The position numbers were made by a program, and so were the translations under genes. This document shows positions 1 through 9,657 of a DNA stretch of 64,000 nt, in pieces. Origin of the DNA: Saccharina japonica. Its lineage: Eukaryota; Sar; Phaeophyceae; Laminariales; Laminariaceae. How positions within the stretch are numbered: the first letter of the stretch is position 1; each line of letters opens with the position of its first letter. The notes beneath the pieces were generated by a model. It made no database searches, was not told the DNA's origin, and saw only the letters and a program-made list of their open reading frames with translations. The DNA lies in contig MEHQ01003742.1 of NCBI GenBank assembly GCA_008828725.1, positions 1 through 64,000 on the forward strand, in the 5' to 3' direction.

Positions 1-944
1 GACACGCACGGCTGTCCGGGTTACCGGCGTTTTTGGAGACTTTGATGGCTTTCTCCAAGCTTGTACAGCAGCAGCAGCGTTGTATGTATACTTCGGTATG
101 GCACTTGGGAGAATGTGCTGACGCTGGGCAAGGAGACCGTGTGTGAATGGTGGATGATCCCGCAGTCGATGTCGTGGAGTCGACGTCGTCAACTACTGCT
201 GCTGTATGTGTGTACAGCAGTACGTAAAGCCCTACGGTGGAGCAGCTGTAGGCAAGGTGCAGCAGCAGCTTACGTCCTACGTATGGTGGGAGTATAACCT
301 TACGAACCCCTGCTGTGTGGAGGGGGGACGGGCGTACAGCAGCAGCTAAAAAGCCCTACGGCGTACCAGTCATAGGCACCTCCTTCGTGTGTGGCGAGAG
401 GGGGATTGCAAAGTAGTGCGACATGTTTAAGCCGTACGCGCTCCACTTCAGAGGTTGGTTGTGGAGGAAGCAGGTGTGGTGGTAATCGGAAACGAGGGGA
501 ATCATGTCTGCATATCCCGCGAAAAGTCGCACGGCCGCCAGCCGTGTGCACTCTACCTGGGGGGTTGTTTGGTGGGGTAAAGTCGCGCCGCATAATAGCC
601 GCGTGCATTCTGCTGCTGGAAAATCAGCGGTGGCAGGACCCGGACGTGGGGTAGTCGTGTGCTGTCTGCAGCAGTACCAATGTAACGATGGGGTTTCGTC
701 CGGGTGGCAATAAGTCGAGCGGCATGGACGCGCGCACTCCATGATAAGCAGCAGCAACAGCAGCAGCGGGGGAGGTCACGGAGGGAGCAGATCTGGGTGT
801 TTCGTCAGCCGCGGCTCCATGAAGGGTCCGGCAACATCGCGGGGCGTGGAGGGCAGGTCTGGTCATTGTGGTGGGATTCTCGTAGAAATGGTTTTTTTTT
901 CACGATGAATACACCAGTCGATCGAAATTTATTTCCGGTCGATG
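1..944. other. CAG/CTG- and GTAC-rich filler, no gene seen
   Basis: Scattered short CAG/CTG runs (for example around 744-767) sit in GTAC-rich sequence. All open frames are short, overlap on both strands and read as low-complexity peptide. I see no domain, splice pattern or RNA gene. Confidence 0.5.
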
Positions 945-1370
945 ATTGGGTATACGTAGCCTGTTTCTCCTGGTAGTTTTGAAATGTATTTTCATGTTCA
1001 AATCAAACAGTCTTGTAAATCCGAAACACTTGTAGTGTTTTTCTGGTATAGACAGGACCAGAAGGGGCCTGGTAGAACTGAAATGTATGTGTTTAACAGT
1101 TTGGAGAAATATGGGTATGTTTTGTTCGCGGTCAAGGGTGGAGAAGCCGTGGATGGTAGATTTTGTATCGTCTAAGATTCATTTTGGATGGTGTACGTAA
1201 CCGTTGTTCGCCTTGTAGTTTTGTAATGTAGTTTCATGTTCAAATCAAACAGTCTTTGTAAATCCGAAAAACTTGTAGTGTTTTTCTGGTATAGACAGGA
1301 CCAGAAGGAGACTGGTGGAGCTGAAACGTACATTTTTAACGATTAGGAGAAATAAGGGTACGAACGTATG
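945..1370. repeat. Tandem duplication, period 242 bases
   Basis: The block starting near 945 recurs from about 1187. Both copies contain the string catgttcaaatcaaacagtc (993 and 1235), the gtttttctggtatagacagg stretch and a similar end. The copies differ by substitutions and small indels, so the duplication is not recent. Confidence 0.75.
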
Positions 1371-1379
1371 TGCACATTG

Positions 1380-1845
1380 AAAGGTGTATTACTGGTATGT
1401 GGTACAAGGGCTTCGCTCCACGGGCGGCTGACGCCGCCCGCTACGCTCGCGCAAGGAAAGGGGCGGAAGAGGCCCATGATGTATAGTGCAAGCAAAAGCA
1501 CCGACTTGAAAATGCCAAGAGGTTCATGGTAAGAGGTTCATGGTTCATGGTGCACAGGGAAGAAACGGCGGACTTGACATGCATGCAAAACATGCTCGGG
1601 ATGCACATTAGCTTCATGCTCCAGGACAACAAAGCTGTATGTTCGAAAAAGAAAGCACAGCAACACGGCTCACAGCAAGGCGCTGCGCTGCTTGCTGTGG
1701 TGGGGGTGATTTGTGCCTTTTTCGTGAGTATGTGTGGTACAGTAGTAGTACAACAACAACGACGGTGGTAGTATTAATAGTGCTTCGTACTTGTATGTAT
1801 GAAAGAGAAAGCACAGCACAGCATGGTCGTCAATTGTAAAATACG
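1380..1845 (-). repeat. Dispersed repeat, inverted copy of 22505-22835
   Basis: The stretch around 1430-1640 (gcgggcggc inverted motif, aggggcggaagaggcccatga, the ttcatggtgcacaggg block, the catgctcgggatgcaca block) is the reverse complement of 22620-22830. Both copies are followed by related ctcacagca/ggcgctgcgctgc sequence and a 'tactctcg'-type segment. No coding function is suggested. Confidence 0.7.
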
Positions 1846-1849
1846 AAAA

Positions 1850-2094
1850 TCAGAAAAATAACAAAACCGAGAAAGACGTACACATTTGCACGTACGTATA
1901 TGTGAGTACTCGTACGTACTCGTATATACTCATACTCGTATAATATGTACTCGTATATAGTCGTACTCAAACAAAACGGCAGGTACTCGTATATACTCCT
2001 ACTCGTATAATAGGTATTCGTACTCGTACTCGAACAAAACGGCAGGAGCGAAAAACAAAAAACGGAAAAAAAGTCGGAAAAATATGAGAAAAAT
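1850..2094. repeat. ACTCGTAT-rich simple repeat
   Basis: Irregular tandem tactcgtatatactc and gtactcgtactcg units. The segment ending aaacaaaacggcag occurs twice (about 1970 and 2030), which marks a local duplication. No gene. Confidence 0.6.
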
Positions 2095-2335
2095 TGTACG
2101 TACATATGTATAGTTATGTTTGTGAAATTTTCGCACTTTTAGCACTTTTTCTCTGCGTACGAGCACTTTTCGGCAAAACGCTAAGTACCCCGACACAGCA
2201 AGCCCGCCCGGACACATTGTTCGTGGTTTGGGCTCGATCCGAGCTCTGTGGCTCGCGTGGCGGGCGCTCGAAGTTTTTTTTCCCGCGGGAGTGGATAAGC
2301 CGATTTCCCGGGTTTTCTGCATGAGGCCGTGTTTA

Positions 2336-3225
2336 GTACGTACGTGCCAGTAAATAATATTGCTTTGTTTCACATTTTTCTCTGAGGCCCTGTTTTTGTT
2401 CAGTCGTGCGTTTTTTGTGTGTTTCTTGCCGGGAGCACGTGGAGCACACACGAGCAGCAGCAGCACCGCAGAGAGCGTGTTACAAACAGTACAACCTCAA
2501 TGTTACAACCCTGCCACCCAGAAGTAGCAGCAGCAGCAGCAGCAGCAGGCATTACACCATGCATGCGCGTACCTCAGATCCGCGCTGTACCGTCACGAGT
2601 TGCTTTTGTAGAAGCCTGCGAAATTTCTGAGCCATGGTATGTTATCATACCTGCAGATCAATGCTCATGTACGAATCTCTCCGCTGTCCCGAAATGTAAT
2701 AACCTTTTGTTCATTAAAACTATATTTAAACTGTCGTTACTTTTCTGGACAAATTTGTACAACATTGTGCGCCCCGTGTTTTGTACGTACGGGCCAGTAA
2801 ATAATATTGCTTTGTTTCACGTTTTTCTCTGAGGCCCTGTTTTTGTTCAGTCGTGCGTTTTTTGTGTGTTCCTTACCGGGAGCACGTGGAGCACACACGA
2901 ACAGCAGCAGCACCGCAGAGAGCGTGTTACAAACAGTACAACCTCAATGTTACAATCCTGCCACCCAGAAGTAGCAGCAGCAGCAGCAGCAGCAGCAGCA
3001 GGCATTACACAATGCATGCGCGTACCTCAGATCCGCGCTGTACCGTCACGAGTTGCTTTATGTCGAAGCCTGCGAATTTTCCGAGTCATGGTATGATATC
3101 ATACCTGCAGATCAATGCTCATGTACGAATCTCTCCGCTGTCCCGAAATGTAATAACCTTTTGTTCATTAAAACTATATATAAACTGTCGTTACTTTTCT
3201 GGACAAAGTTGTACAACATTGTGCG
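2336..3225. repeat. 447-base tandem duplication with CAG length difference
   Basis: Copy 1 starts at 2336 and copy 2 at 2783, both with gtacgtacg(t/g)gccag. They are nearly identical. The internal CAG run is shorter in copy 1 (about 2527-2549) than in copy 2 (about 2974-3002). The open frames here run through the CAG tract and are judged not to be genes. Confidence 0.85.
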
Positions 3226-3448
3226 CCTCGGAGACAGATCGATGATGATGTGCTCTGTTGTTGCTACGATTAGTTGCTTTCATAGCAGCCAGCAATCCGT
3301 CACCAAACCACACCACCACCACTCTCCTGCTTGCTGCTGCTGCTGACGGCCTCCATGTGTCATGCGCGTGCTCTGCATGCTGCATCCCGACGCATGCGAT
3401 GATACCAGTGTTCCGGCGATCTGGCTCCAAAACCGAGAACAATATTTC

Positions 3449-3547
3449 TAGCAAATAATCACGTAGCATGTGGCGTCCGATTTCCCGACTTGAATACGTA
3501 TAGAACCTGAGTTCAAATCCCGGAGATGCGTTTTTTCTTTTTTTTGC
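3449..3547 (+). repeat. tRNA-like module ending U1
   Basis: A degenerate A-box region (taatcacgtagcatgtggcg) is followed by a good B-box-like ctgagttcaaatcccgg and then a T-rich run. The minus strand at 36925-37030 carries a recognisable relative (taatcacgtaatatgttgag, gtgagttcaaaccccgg). It lacks a pairing acceptor stem and so is not a functional tRNA gene. Confidence 0.55.
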
Positions 3548-3630
3548 TTGCAGGTACAAAGTACGTCTGTTCAAATGCTTGTGATTTACTCGGTACAGTA
3601 CCAGGTATAGAGTTGTAGGAAATTATTTCT

Positions 3631-3712
3631 TGGTAGTATAGTCAAATGGTCACCATGCCCGTTTGTGGATGTAAAGGCTTGAGTTCGGTTCTCACCGCGC
3701 TGCTTTTTTTGT
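3631..3712 (+). repeat. tRNA-like sequence with A and B boxes
   Basis: The string tggtagtatagtcaaatggt (3631-3650) followed by catgcccg resembles the D arm and anticodon-arm start of eukaryotic tRNAs such as tRNA-Gly. gagttcggttctc (3681-3693) resembles a B box, and a T run follows at about 3703. No complementary acceptor stem is visible, so this is a tRNA-derived repeat head rather than a tRNA gene. Confidence 0.6.
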
Positions 3713-4020
3713 TTTCTGTTTTTCAACTTTTCTTTGTATTACAAGTACGTTATATCAGCCCCTCCCTTCTTCGGAGCATCCTTTTCTACGTCTTCTGCAA
3801 ATATGATCCCACCACTACTGCACGGGCACTGTGTCCCATGTGTCACGTGTGCGTGCGTGTACGGTGTGTGCCGTGTGTCACGCGTGTGTATGCAGCGTGT
3901 CACGCTTGGAGTATTATTAAACCTTTTCTTGTTGGGAGTCCTCGGTTTTGTGCGGGATAGACCTTCCTTACCTTGAGCGCCACAACAATTAAATATTGAC
4001 AAACACAGAACAGATTGTCC
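3713..4020. other. Intergenic; 3' part is an inverted repeat of 27640-27710
   Basis: The segment around 3915-3995 (gagtcctcggttttgtgcggg, aaggaaggt complement, gcgccacaaca) is the reverse complement of 27640-27710. The rest is TGTG-rich low complexity. No gene. Confidence 0.55.
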
Positions 4021-4765
4021 GAGTATACTCTACTTGGAGTATCGAGTATTTTTCCTTCTCCGAGTACTGAGAGTATTAAAGTACTGGTGCCTAAATACTC
4101 GGAGTACTTGGAGTATGAGCAGTACTGAAGGCCCAAATACTCCGAGTACTGGGAGTATAAGCAGTACTTATACTCGAGTACAAGCAGTACTCGGAGTAAA
4201 CACATCTAAATTACTCGGAGTACTCCGAGTATCGAGAATATTGGACACCGAAATACTGCGAGTACACAAAGTACCTGAAGTATTTTTTTTCGGAAATACT
4301 CTAATTATACTCCGAGGTAATGGGAGCATCTGTGATTTTTTAAATGCTACAAACGCCAGTCACCACATACATGTTCCCAGGACCTGGGAGGAATGACGGC
4401 CGAGTCTTTAAAATGATGCAAAAATGCTCTTGACTTACTTCACACTCCGAGTATACTCCGAGTATCGAGTACTTTTCGTACTCCGAGTACTTAAGAGTAT
4501 CAGAGTATTAGCGGCCTGAATACTCGGAGTACTTGGAGTATGAGCAGCACTGAAGCCCCAAATACTCGGAGTACAAGGAGTACCCGCAGTATCGGACCCC
4601 GAAATACTCCGAGTAAAGCAGTATCGAGAGTGTTCATACCCGAAATACTCCGAGTACGAGCAGTATCCGGAGTATCGAACCCCGAAATACTCCGAGTACA
4701 CGAAGTACCTGAAGTAATGTATCTCCAATACTCGGGACTTTACTCCAAGGTACTCGGACAACCTG
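4021..4765. repeat. Palindrome-rich CTCGGAGTAC satellite, two clusters
   Basis: Two clusters (about 4021-4330 and 4439-4765) consist of imperfect units carrying aatactcggagtac, ggagtatgagcag and ccgaaatactccgagtac. Each core is self-complementary or nearly so. The second cluster repeats the unit order of the first, so the cluster itself was duplicated. Frames through it give repeated S-T-R-S-type peptides and are not genes. Confidence 0.85.
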
Positions 4766-4769
4766 TTCA

Positions 4770-5040
4770 AACATGATAACATGTTTGGCGGGATCTCTAA
4801 GAACGATCGAGTCAATAGTAACGGTTCCACCATATTTCGAGTATATTTTATCCCCAAAAATGCAGGACCTAGGTGCAAATAAATATAAAAAGGTCTACTC
4901 ACATTTATTTATGTACAGTAATACGCAGATACTCAAAAACGTCGTACTTATGTACTATACATACATTATGATATGCGTAGTAGGTTTTCGATTCGTCCTT
5001 GCGCCACTCCCCTAGGCATGTCCCGGAGGGGAACCTTGTA
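4770..5040 (-). repeat. A-family repeat, partial copy, hairpin end at 4999-5040
   Basis: Read on the minus strand it begins with tacaaggttcccctccggga and the complementary cctaggggagtggcgcaa. It then follows the A-family order (cgaat, gaaaacc, a GTAC-rich part, ggaaccgttactattgact-like, the cccgccaaacatg region). Other copies are at 24971-25500, 36624-36835 and 43137-43669. Confidence 0.7.
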
Positions 5041-5757
5041 TGTTATACGAGTATACTCGTACGTACTCGTACTCAAAAAAATAATATAAAATCCCATCGG
5101 ACCTTGTCGGACCCATTGCGCCGCAAAAAACATAAAAAAAGTTTTGACGTCTTTCGCGTTCTGTCAGCCTTGATGCTCCCCGTCCCTCCGCGGTCACATC
5201 GCCATCGATTCGGTCCGGGTCGAGCTCTACTGCCTCTCTACCCCAGTGAGTCCCGTGGCCCGCCTCGCGTGAAGCCCGGTGCTCACCGTGGCCCTCGTTC
5301 GCCCGCTCCATCATGATGGTGTTCAAACTGCCGGGGTTCCTCTGTAAATCCTATTTGTTCCGATAAATAAGCACCGCTTGAATTTTATTTTACAACCACA
5401 AACGACCCTTATATTTGCGGACATGCTGCAGCAGCAACACAGACAAAGCGCCTTTATGCTTCCCTCGTGTCTCGGTAGACACGCCACGCCTAGCCACGAA
5501 AAAGGCGACCGCGCTCCTTTTGACCCCCCCTCTACTGGCCAGCGCCCTCCCATACCCGCGATGGCGCCGGGCTCGCCCGCGCTGCCGTGCTGTCTGGGCA
5601 CACACACGAACCCAAAACTGAAAGAGGAAGAAGCCTCTCGCCAACTAAAGTATATAGGGAACAAAGAGAGAGCATGAGCAAGTAATGAACGGAGGCGGTG
5701 TTCGAAGTGGGAGCTCTGAGAGGCTAGGGATGAGGGATCCCTGGGGGAGATATTAGT
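5041..5757. other. Repeat-derived intergenic block
   Basis: The right part (tatagggaacaaagagagag, gagcaagtaatga, gtgttcgaagtg, gagctctgagag, gggatgagggatccct) recurs at 22245-22345. The middle is CG-rich. A 181-codon minus-strand frame (5323-5868) crosses the repeat edge, shows no domain and is not called a gene. Confidence 0.5.
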
Positions 5758-8110
5758 AAGTATGTCTATATTCGTGGTGACTACTGATTTTATTGAATTT
5801 TGAGCGTATCTTTTGTTTTTGGGCTGTCTATTACTGATTGCAAAATGAAGGAGGGTAAGCTTATTCATGATTGATCAGTTGTTCTACCAATAATAGCAGT
5901 ATCTTTTTGCGGACAGTGATTTGCAAGAGAGAATGGTACGTAAAGTGTCGTTTGCGATTCGGGTTGGATTTCTGAATGATAGGAAAATTATCGTTCGTTC
6001 CGGGTAGAGTCGTAGATGGTACGAGTACGTATTATAGGAGAGATAATGATTGGGTCCGATCCCGATTGAACCCCCAAAACTCCCTTTGGTCCCAGAACGG
6101 TGTTTTGATGTGGACAAGCTGTCTTGCAATTCCAGCTCGCCATGTTTGGCGTTCCCCGAGGGGTATAGCGGTTGGTATGGACAGTTTGTAAAGTTAAGTT
6201 TTATGGTTCAAAGGGGGGGGCGAGGGTAAGTATGCCTTGACGGGTGTATTTTTGTTGTGCAGTATAATTGATTACACTGACTTTTTGGTTTGGCTGGTAT
6301 CTCTTTGTGGCTACATATTGAGAAACTAGATGCAAAGTCATGACTAGTCATTCAACTACCAGTATTGTGTTTCCGAACTTGATGGGTGGTTTTGCAATCT
6401 TGTCTGGAAATTCAAAAGGAGATATTTTGAGGATTTGATTTGATGCACAAGTAAGTTTTGTTTTTGCAGTTGTCATTGCAATGAAAACTGGTGGCTTGTG
6501 GATGGTCAGATACTTCTTCTGTGTAGCTGAGAGGGATAAGGCTACTTTTAGCGTTTGGTGAATTCTATTTTGCGGAGAAGAAGTTTTGCTATATCGCTTT
6601 ACCGTTGTGATTGGTGAATCTAGTACGGTAGTAGGGGACAACAGGGTTTTTTGTTCGGGGGACCTCGCGATCTCTGGCAATATATGTTTCGCCCTAGTTT
6701 TTGCTCAAAATGCGCAGCTACTGTTGTAGTCTCTTTTTGTGACTGCAGTAGTGTGTGAGTGGGAGTATAGAAGAGGTTTTCGCTCATGAGGATGAGTTTC
6801 CTCTTGCCATTTTTGTTTTAGGTGATGGAGTTGAGTCTGTTATTGTTGGTTCGTCACTGTCGCCACTGTCTTGTGAAGAATCCGGGAGGGTGTTGGTTTG
6901 GAGTCTTCAGCATGACAGTTACGAGTCAGTTTGGTGTCGGTTCGGGCTATTAACCTTTTATAGGTTACACCGCATTTTTGTCTGTTGGCCTGGGCGTGAA
7001 AACACCTGGACTCCTGAGGGCACTCCTCGTTGCCCCTACCCTGTGGGACGACTAATAATACAATGACTTGAAGCCAGCACGCCACACGAGTACGAACAGA
7101 GCACACACAGTTATATCTAGTTGTTGTGCTGGAGAGCAGAGTGTGCACACGATAAATAGTACACAACGCAACACAACGAGGTATCACGGATGTTCTACGC
7201 TGTACATATGAGTATATGCACAAGATAGTTATGACAGAGCTGTTTCCCGACGAGTCCCGCCCCGGTCCTCTAGGATAAGAAGAGTGTTTACTACCTTATG
7301 GGCGGGTACCCTGGTACGCGTTTAGCAGCCGAAGACTCGTCTAAAGGTACCCGTCGAACACTTTGGTACCCCGGTGTCCGGGGCCCAACTTCTCGGCGAG
7401 TATGAAGTATTATCCATACCCGTGATGGGTATTGGCTGTTTTGTTGTTTTCAATCGCTGCTGTACTGCGTGGGTACGTCAAATCAGAGTGGGGATTTTTG
7501 CTGGAATCACATACATCAAACATGCACACACGCATACACAAAGAACACAGCAGTAGTTCGTAGCTGTCACAATTAGACCTGCTGGATTCCCCCTGCGAGC
7601 TGTGTGCTACGGGCCGTGCGCACGCAAACCGGACACCACAGCCGTCACAAAGGCAGCAATCTGAACAGCGGCTACTACGTGTTATGCAGCTTCTTACTGC
7701 TACTGCTGCACCAAAATACTCGTATTCGTACGTACGTAGATCGACTTATCGTTCACGTAGATAGAGAAGAAAATATAATATGCCTACTCGTACTGCTATA
7801 GATAGTACTCGTAGATCTGTGCATGTACTCTACGTAGATTCAGAAATCTTGGAACCAAATTTATAAATTGCGCGTGTGATTTTTCAAGCGTCTCCCGACA
7901 AAACTGCTGCTACTGCTGCTGTAGACAGCCCAGAAAGAGCAAGCGCATGCAACACGGTATTAACTACTGCTGCACGACGCTTGATGTATGGCTCGTTCCA
8001 TGTCGGTGTGGTCCTTGTGGTCTCGTGCGTGGTGTGTGTTGTGTGTTCGGTTCATGTCGCGGGTCAAAAACGAAGCATCAAAATTCATCATAGCATGAAA
8101 CAACATTCGT
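5758..8110. other. Low-repeat intergenic stretch, no gene recognised
   Basis: T-rich sequence with only weak internal repetition. Frames of 60-127 codons on both strands show no recognisable domain. Short CTG runs occur near 7700 and 7900. It may hold a decayed element or untranslated host sequence, and it ends at the LTR element boundary. Confidence 0.4.
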
Positions 8111-8332
8111 TGTGGTGAGATTGGGTTTCAGTAGCATTGCGAGGCAGTTCGGAGTACGGGACTAGGGGACGAGTCAGCCTCCGGTAGCAGACGATAGCAG
8201 ACAGAGGCACATGGAGACTGACTTGGGCAAATGCGGTAAGCGAAGCTGACGTACGAGTACGTCAGAGCACGCACGGTTACCGAAATACTAACAAATGCAG
8301 GGGTAGATAATACGGTAGTCTGCTCGGTGCAA

Positions 8333-8338
8333 TATAAG
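8333..8338 (+). promoter_or_regulatory. TATA-like box in 5' LTR
   Basis: tataag within gtgcaatataagggg, about 430 bases before the LTR end. The same string is in the 3' LTR near 16878. It is the likely core promoter of the element, by position only. Confidence 0.4.
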
Positions 8339-8628
8339 GGGGTACGAGTACACAGAATCACAAGAACTAGAGTCGGGTCGCAGGAACACAGCAGCAGCAG
8401 GGCCGAGCTACACAGAGACGAGCAGGTTAGACGAGAGATGACTGATAGGCCGGGTAGATCTAGATTAGGCGAAGAGTAACCTACGAGTAGAGTAGGGGGC
8501 CGGTGATTGGACAGAGAGAGTACGCAGCGAGTGGGTACTTGAACAGTAACGTAGACTAAATGGGTTCGCTACACCAGCCCCATCGATTCAGTCTTCCTTC
8601 CAGCCTTGCTTTCCACCTGGCTTGAGAT

Positions 8629-8634
8629 AATAAA
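8629..8634 (+). terminator. AATAAA polyadenylation signal in LTR
   Basis: aataaa in gagataataaacat. The copy in the 3' LTR (about 17174) would serve the genomic transcript. Confidence 0.4.
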
Positions 8635-8764
8635 CATCATTTTCTACTTCTTTCTTCTCCTTGAACCTGACCACTGTCTACGTCTTCCTGAACCAACTAA
8701 ACTCTGAAGGTCTTCCCCTTCAGTCTCGAGTGAACCGGATTACCAAGGTCCCTTTCTACAAGCG

Positions 8765-8781
8765 TGGCGTCGTCGGCAGGA
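8765..8781 (+). other. Primer binding site for reverse transcription
   Basis: tggcgtcgtcggcagga starts four bases after the 5' LTR. Its complement ends in CGACGCCA and reads like the T stem, acceptor strand and CCA of a tRNA. The position and the TGG start are those expected of an LTR-element PBS. The tRNA identity cannot be assigned here. Confidence 0.65.
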
Positions 8782-8826
8782 CAAAACTAGCTAGCGTCAA
8801 CCAGAAGGAGCCAAAGAGACGAGAAG

Positions 8827-9435
8827 ATGGCGTCCAAGAACTCGATGTCAGGTGAACGAAAGGGAGTAAGTAACGAGGGAGCTGCGAGCGCGAGCTCGCA
8901 GTCGGGCCCCATTAGGAGGTCCCCGCTCGTAAGCCAGGCGAAAACCCGGGCGACGCACGAGGCCAGCGCTAGTGTGGCCGCAGTACTCACTAGTGGGGGA
9001 GCCTGTACCTCTCCCACACCCACAGTGACAGACGAGGGCCCGGCTCTGAATAGTAGAGATCAGAGGGTCAATACTGGTAGCCCCGCGCTCGCTAGGAGCG
9101 GCCCGAGGGAAGAGGAGTACCCTGACACACAGAGCATCAAACGCTCGTACGTCCGCTCTGACACCGAAGTTCTGACCGCAGTACCCAGTATACCGTTCTC
9201 TTTCGACCACAACGTGCTCGACCTGGTGCATTTTACGGCCGACATGCGAAACGCGGTAGAGGGTGTGAGGGTTGCATGCGATGACACGCACACTGAATGG
9301 ACCAGAGGTTGGAATAAATATTTAGAGCGCCACGTCTTTCGTTCGGTCCGCGCGCCATCCGGGAAGGTGGATGCTTTCGCTCAAGGAGGGAAACTCATGC
9401 TCGACACGGGTCAACACGGGGGGCGGCGGAAGTGA
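8827..9435 (+). CDS. Gag-like protein, short
   Basis: This 202-residue frame starts at the first ATG after the primer site (context gaagatggc) and ends at TGA 9433-9435. The N-terminal 110 residues are Ser/Ala/Gly-rich and probably disordered. The C-terminal part (SFDHNVLDLVHF, ADMRNAVEGV, TEWTRGWNKYLERHVF) looks structured. No CCHC zinc knuckle is visible and the length is below that of usual Ty3/Gypsy Gag. Frames through 9436-9657 contain stops, so the original C-terminus is probably lost. Gag identity rests on position between PBS and protease. Confidence 0.6.
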   Translation: MASKNSMSGERKGVSNEGAASASSQSGPIRRSPLVSQAKTRATHEASASVAAVLTSGGACTSPTPTVTDEGPALNSRDQRVNTGSPALARSGPREEEYPDTQSIKRSYVRSDTEVLTAVPSIPFSFDHNVLDLVHFTADMRNAVEGVRVACDDTHTEWTRGWNKYLERHVFRSVRAPSGKVDAFAQGGKLMLDTGQHGGRRK

Positions 9436-9657
9436 GCGGATGACGCCACACAGTAAGGGGTATAAACAGGACTACCGCGGTCAGGACTACCCACAGGCGC
9501 GCCGTGGCAACTGAGGAGGGTGCGGCAAGTGGCCCGACTTGCCGGTAGCACCGCGGCCTCCGTTGTCCCCTCGTTTGTGTACGAACGCAGGAAAAAACCG
9601 GAATAAAGGAGACCGGAGGAGGGGGGGGGGCCCTGGAAGAGTTCGACAGGAGCCGCG

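Larger units (their letters stand above)
2095..3560 (+). mobile_element. Composite tRNA-tailed repeat, copy U1
   Basis: On the plus strand this unit begins with the conserved tatagttatgtttgtgaaat end (2108 on), followed by the block with cacttttcggcaaaacgcta, gtgg(c)gggcgctc and cccgcgggagtggat. It continues into a CAG-rich body that is tandemly duplicated here (2336-3225), then a segment at 3229-3412, and ends in a tRNA-like module (3449-3520) followed by T-rich sequence. The same order occurs on the minus strand at 26050-27070, 28178-29187, 29345-30695 and 36925-38605. It has no protein-coding capacity I can recognise, so it is probably a non-autonomous, pol III-promoted element. The boundaries are approximate. 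Confidence 0.6.
8111..8760 (+). repeat. 5' LTR
   Basis: 650 bases, beginning tgtggtgagattggg and ending ccctttctaca. It matches 16656-17305 without length change and with about six substitutions. A TATA-like box lies at 8333 and an AATAAA at 8629. Confidence 0.93.

Noticed and set aside
3631..3712. Functional tRNA gene
   Set aside because: A- and B-box-like strings are present but there is no pairing acceptor stem and no credible anticodon arm. The same holds at 34745, 26085, 28190 and 36945.
4021..4765. CRISPR array
   Set aside because: The units are imperfect palindromes of variable spacing without constant repeats and unique spacers, and the genome is eukaryotic.
5323..5868. 181-codon minus-strand frame
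   Set aside because: No recognisable domain. It spans the boundary of a dispersed repeat shared with 22245-22345.
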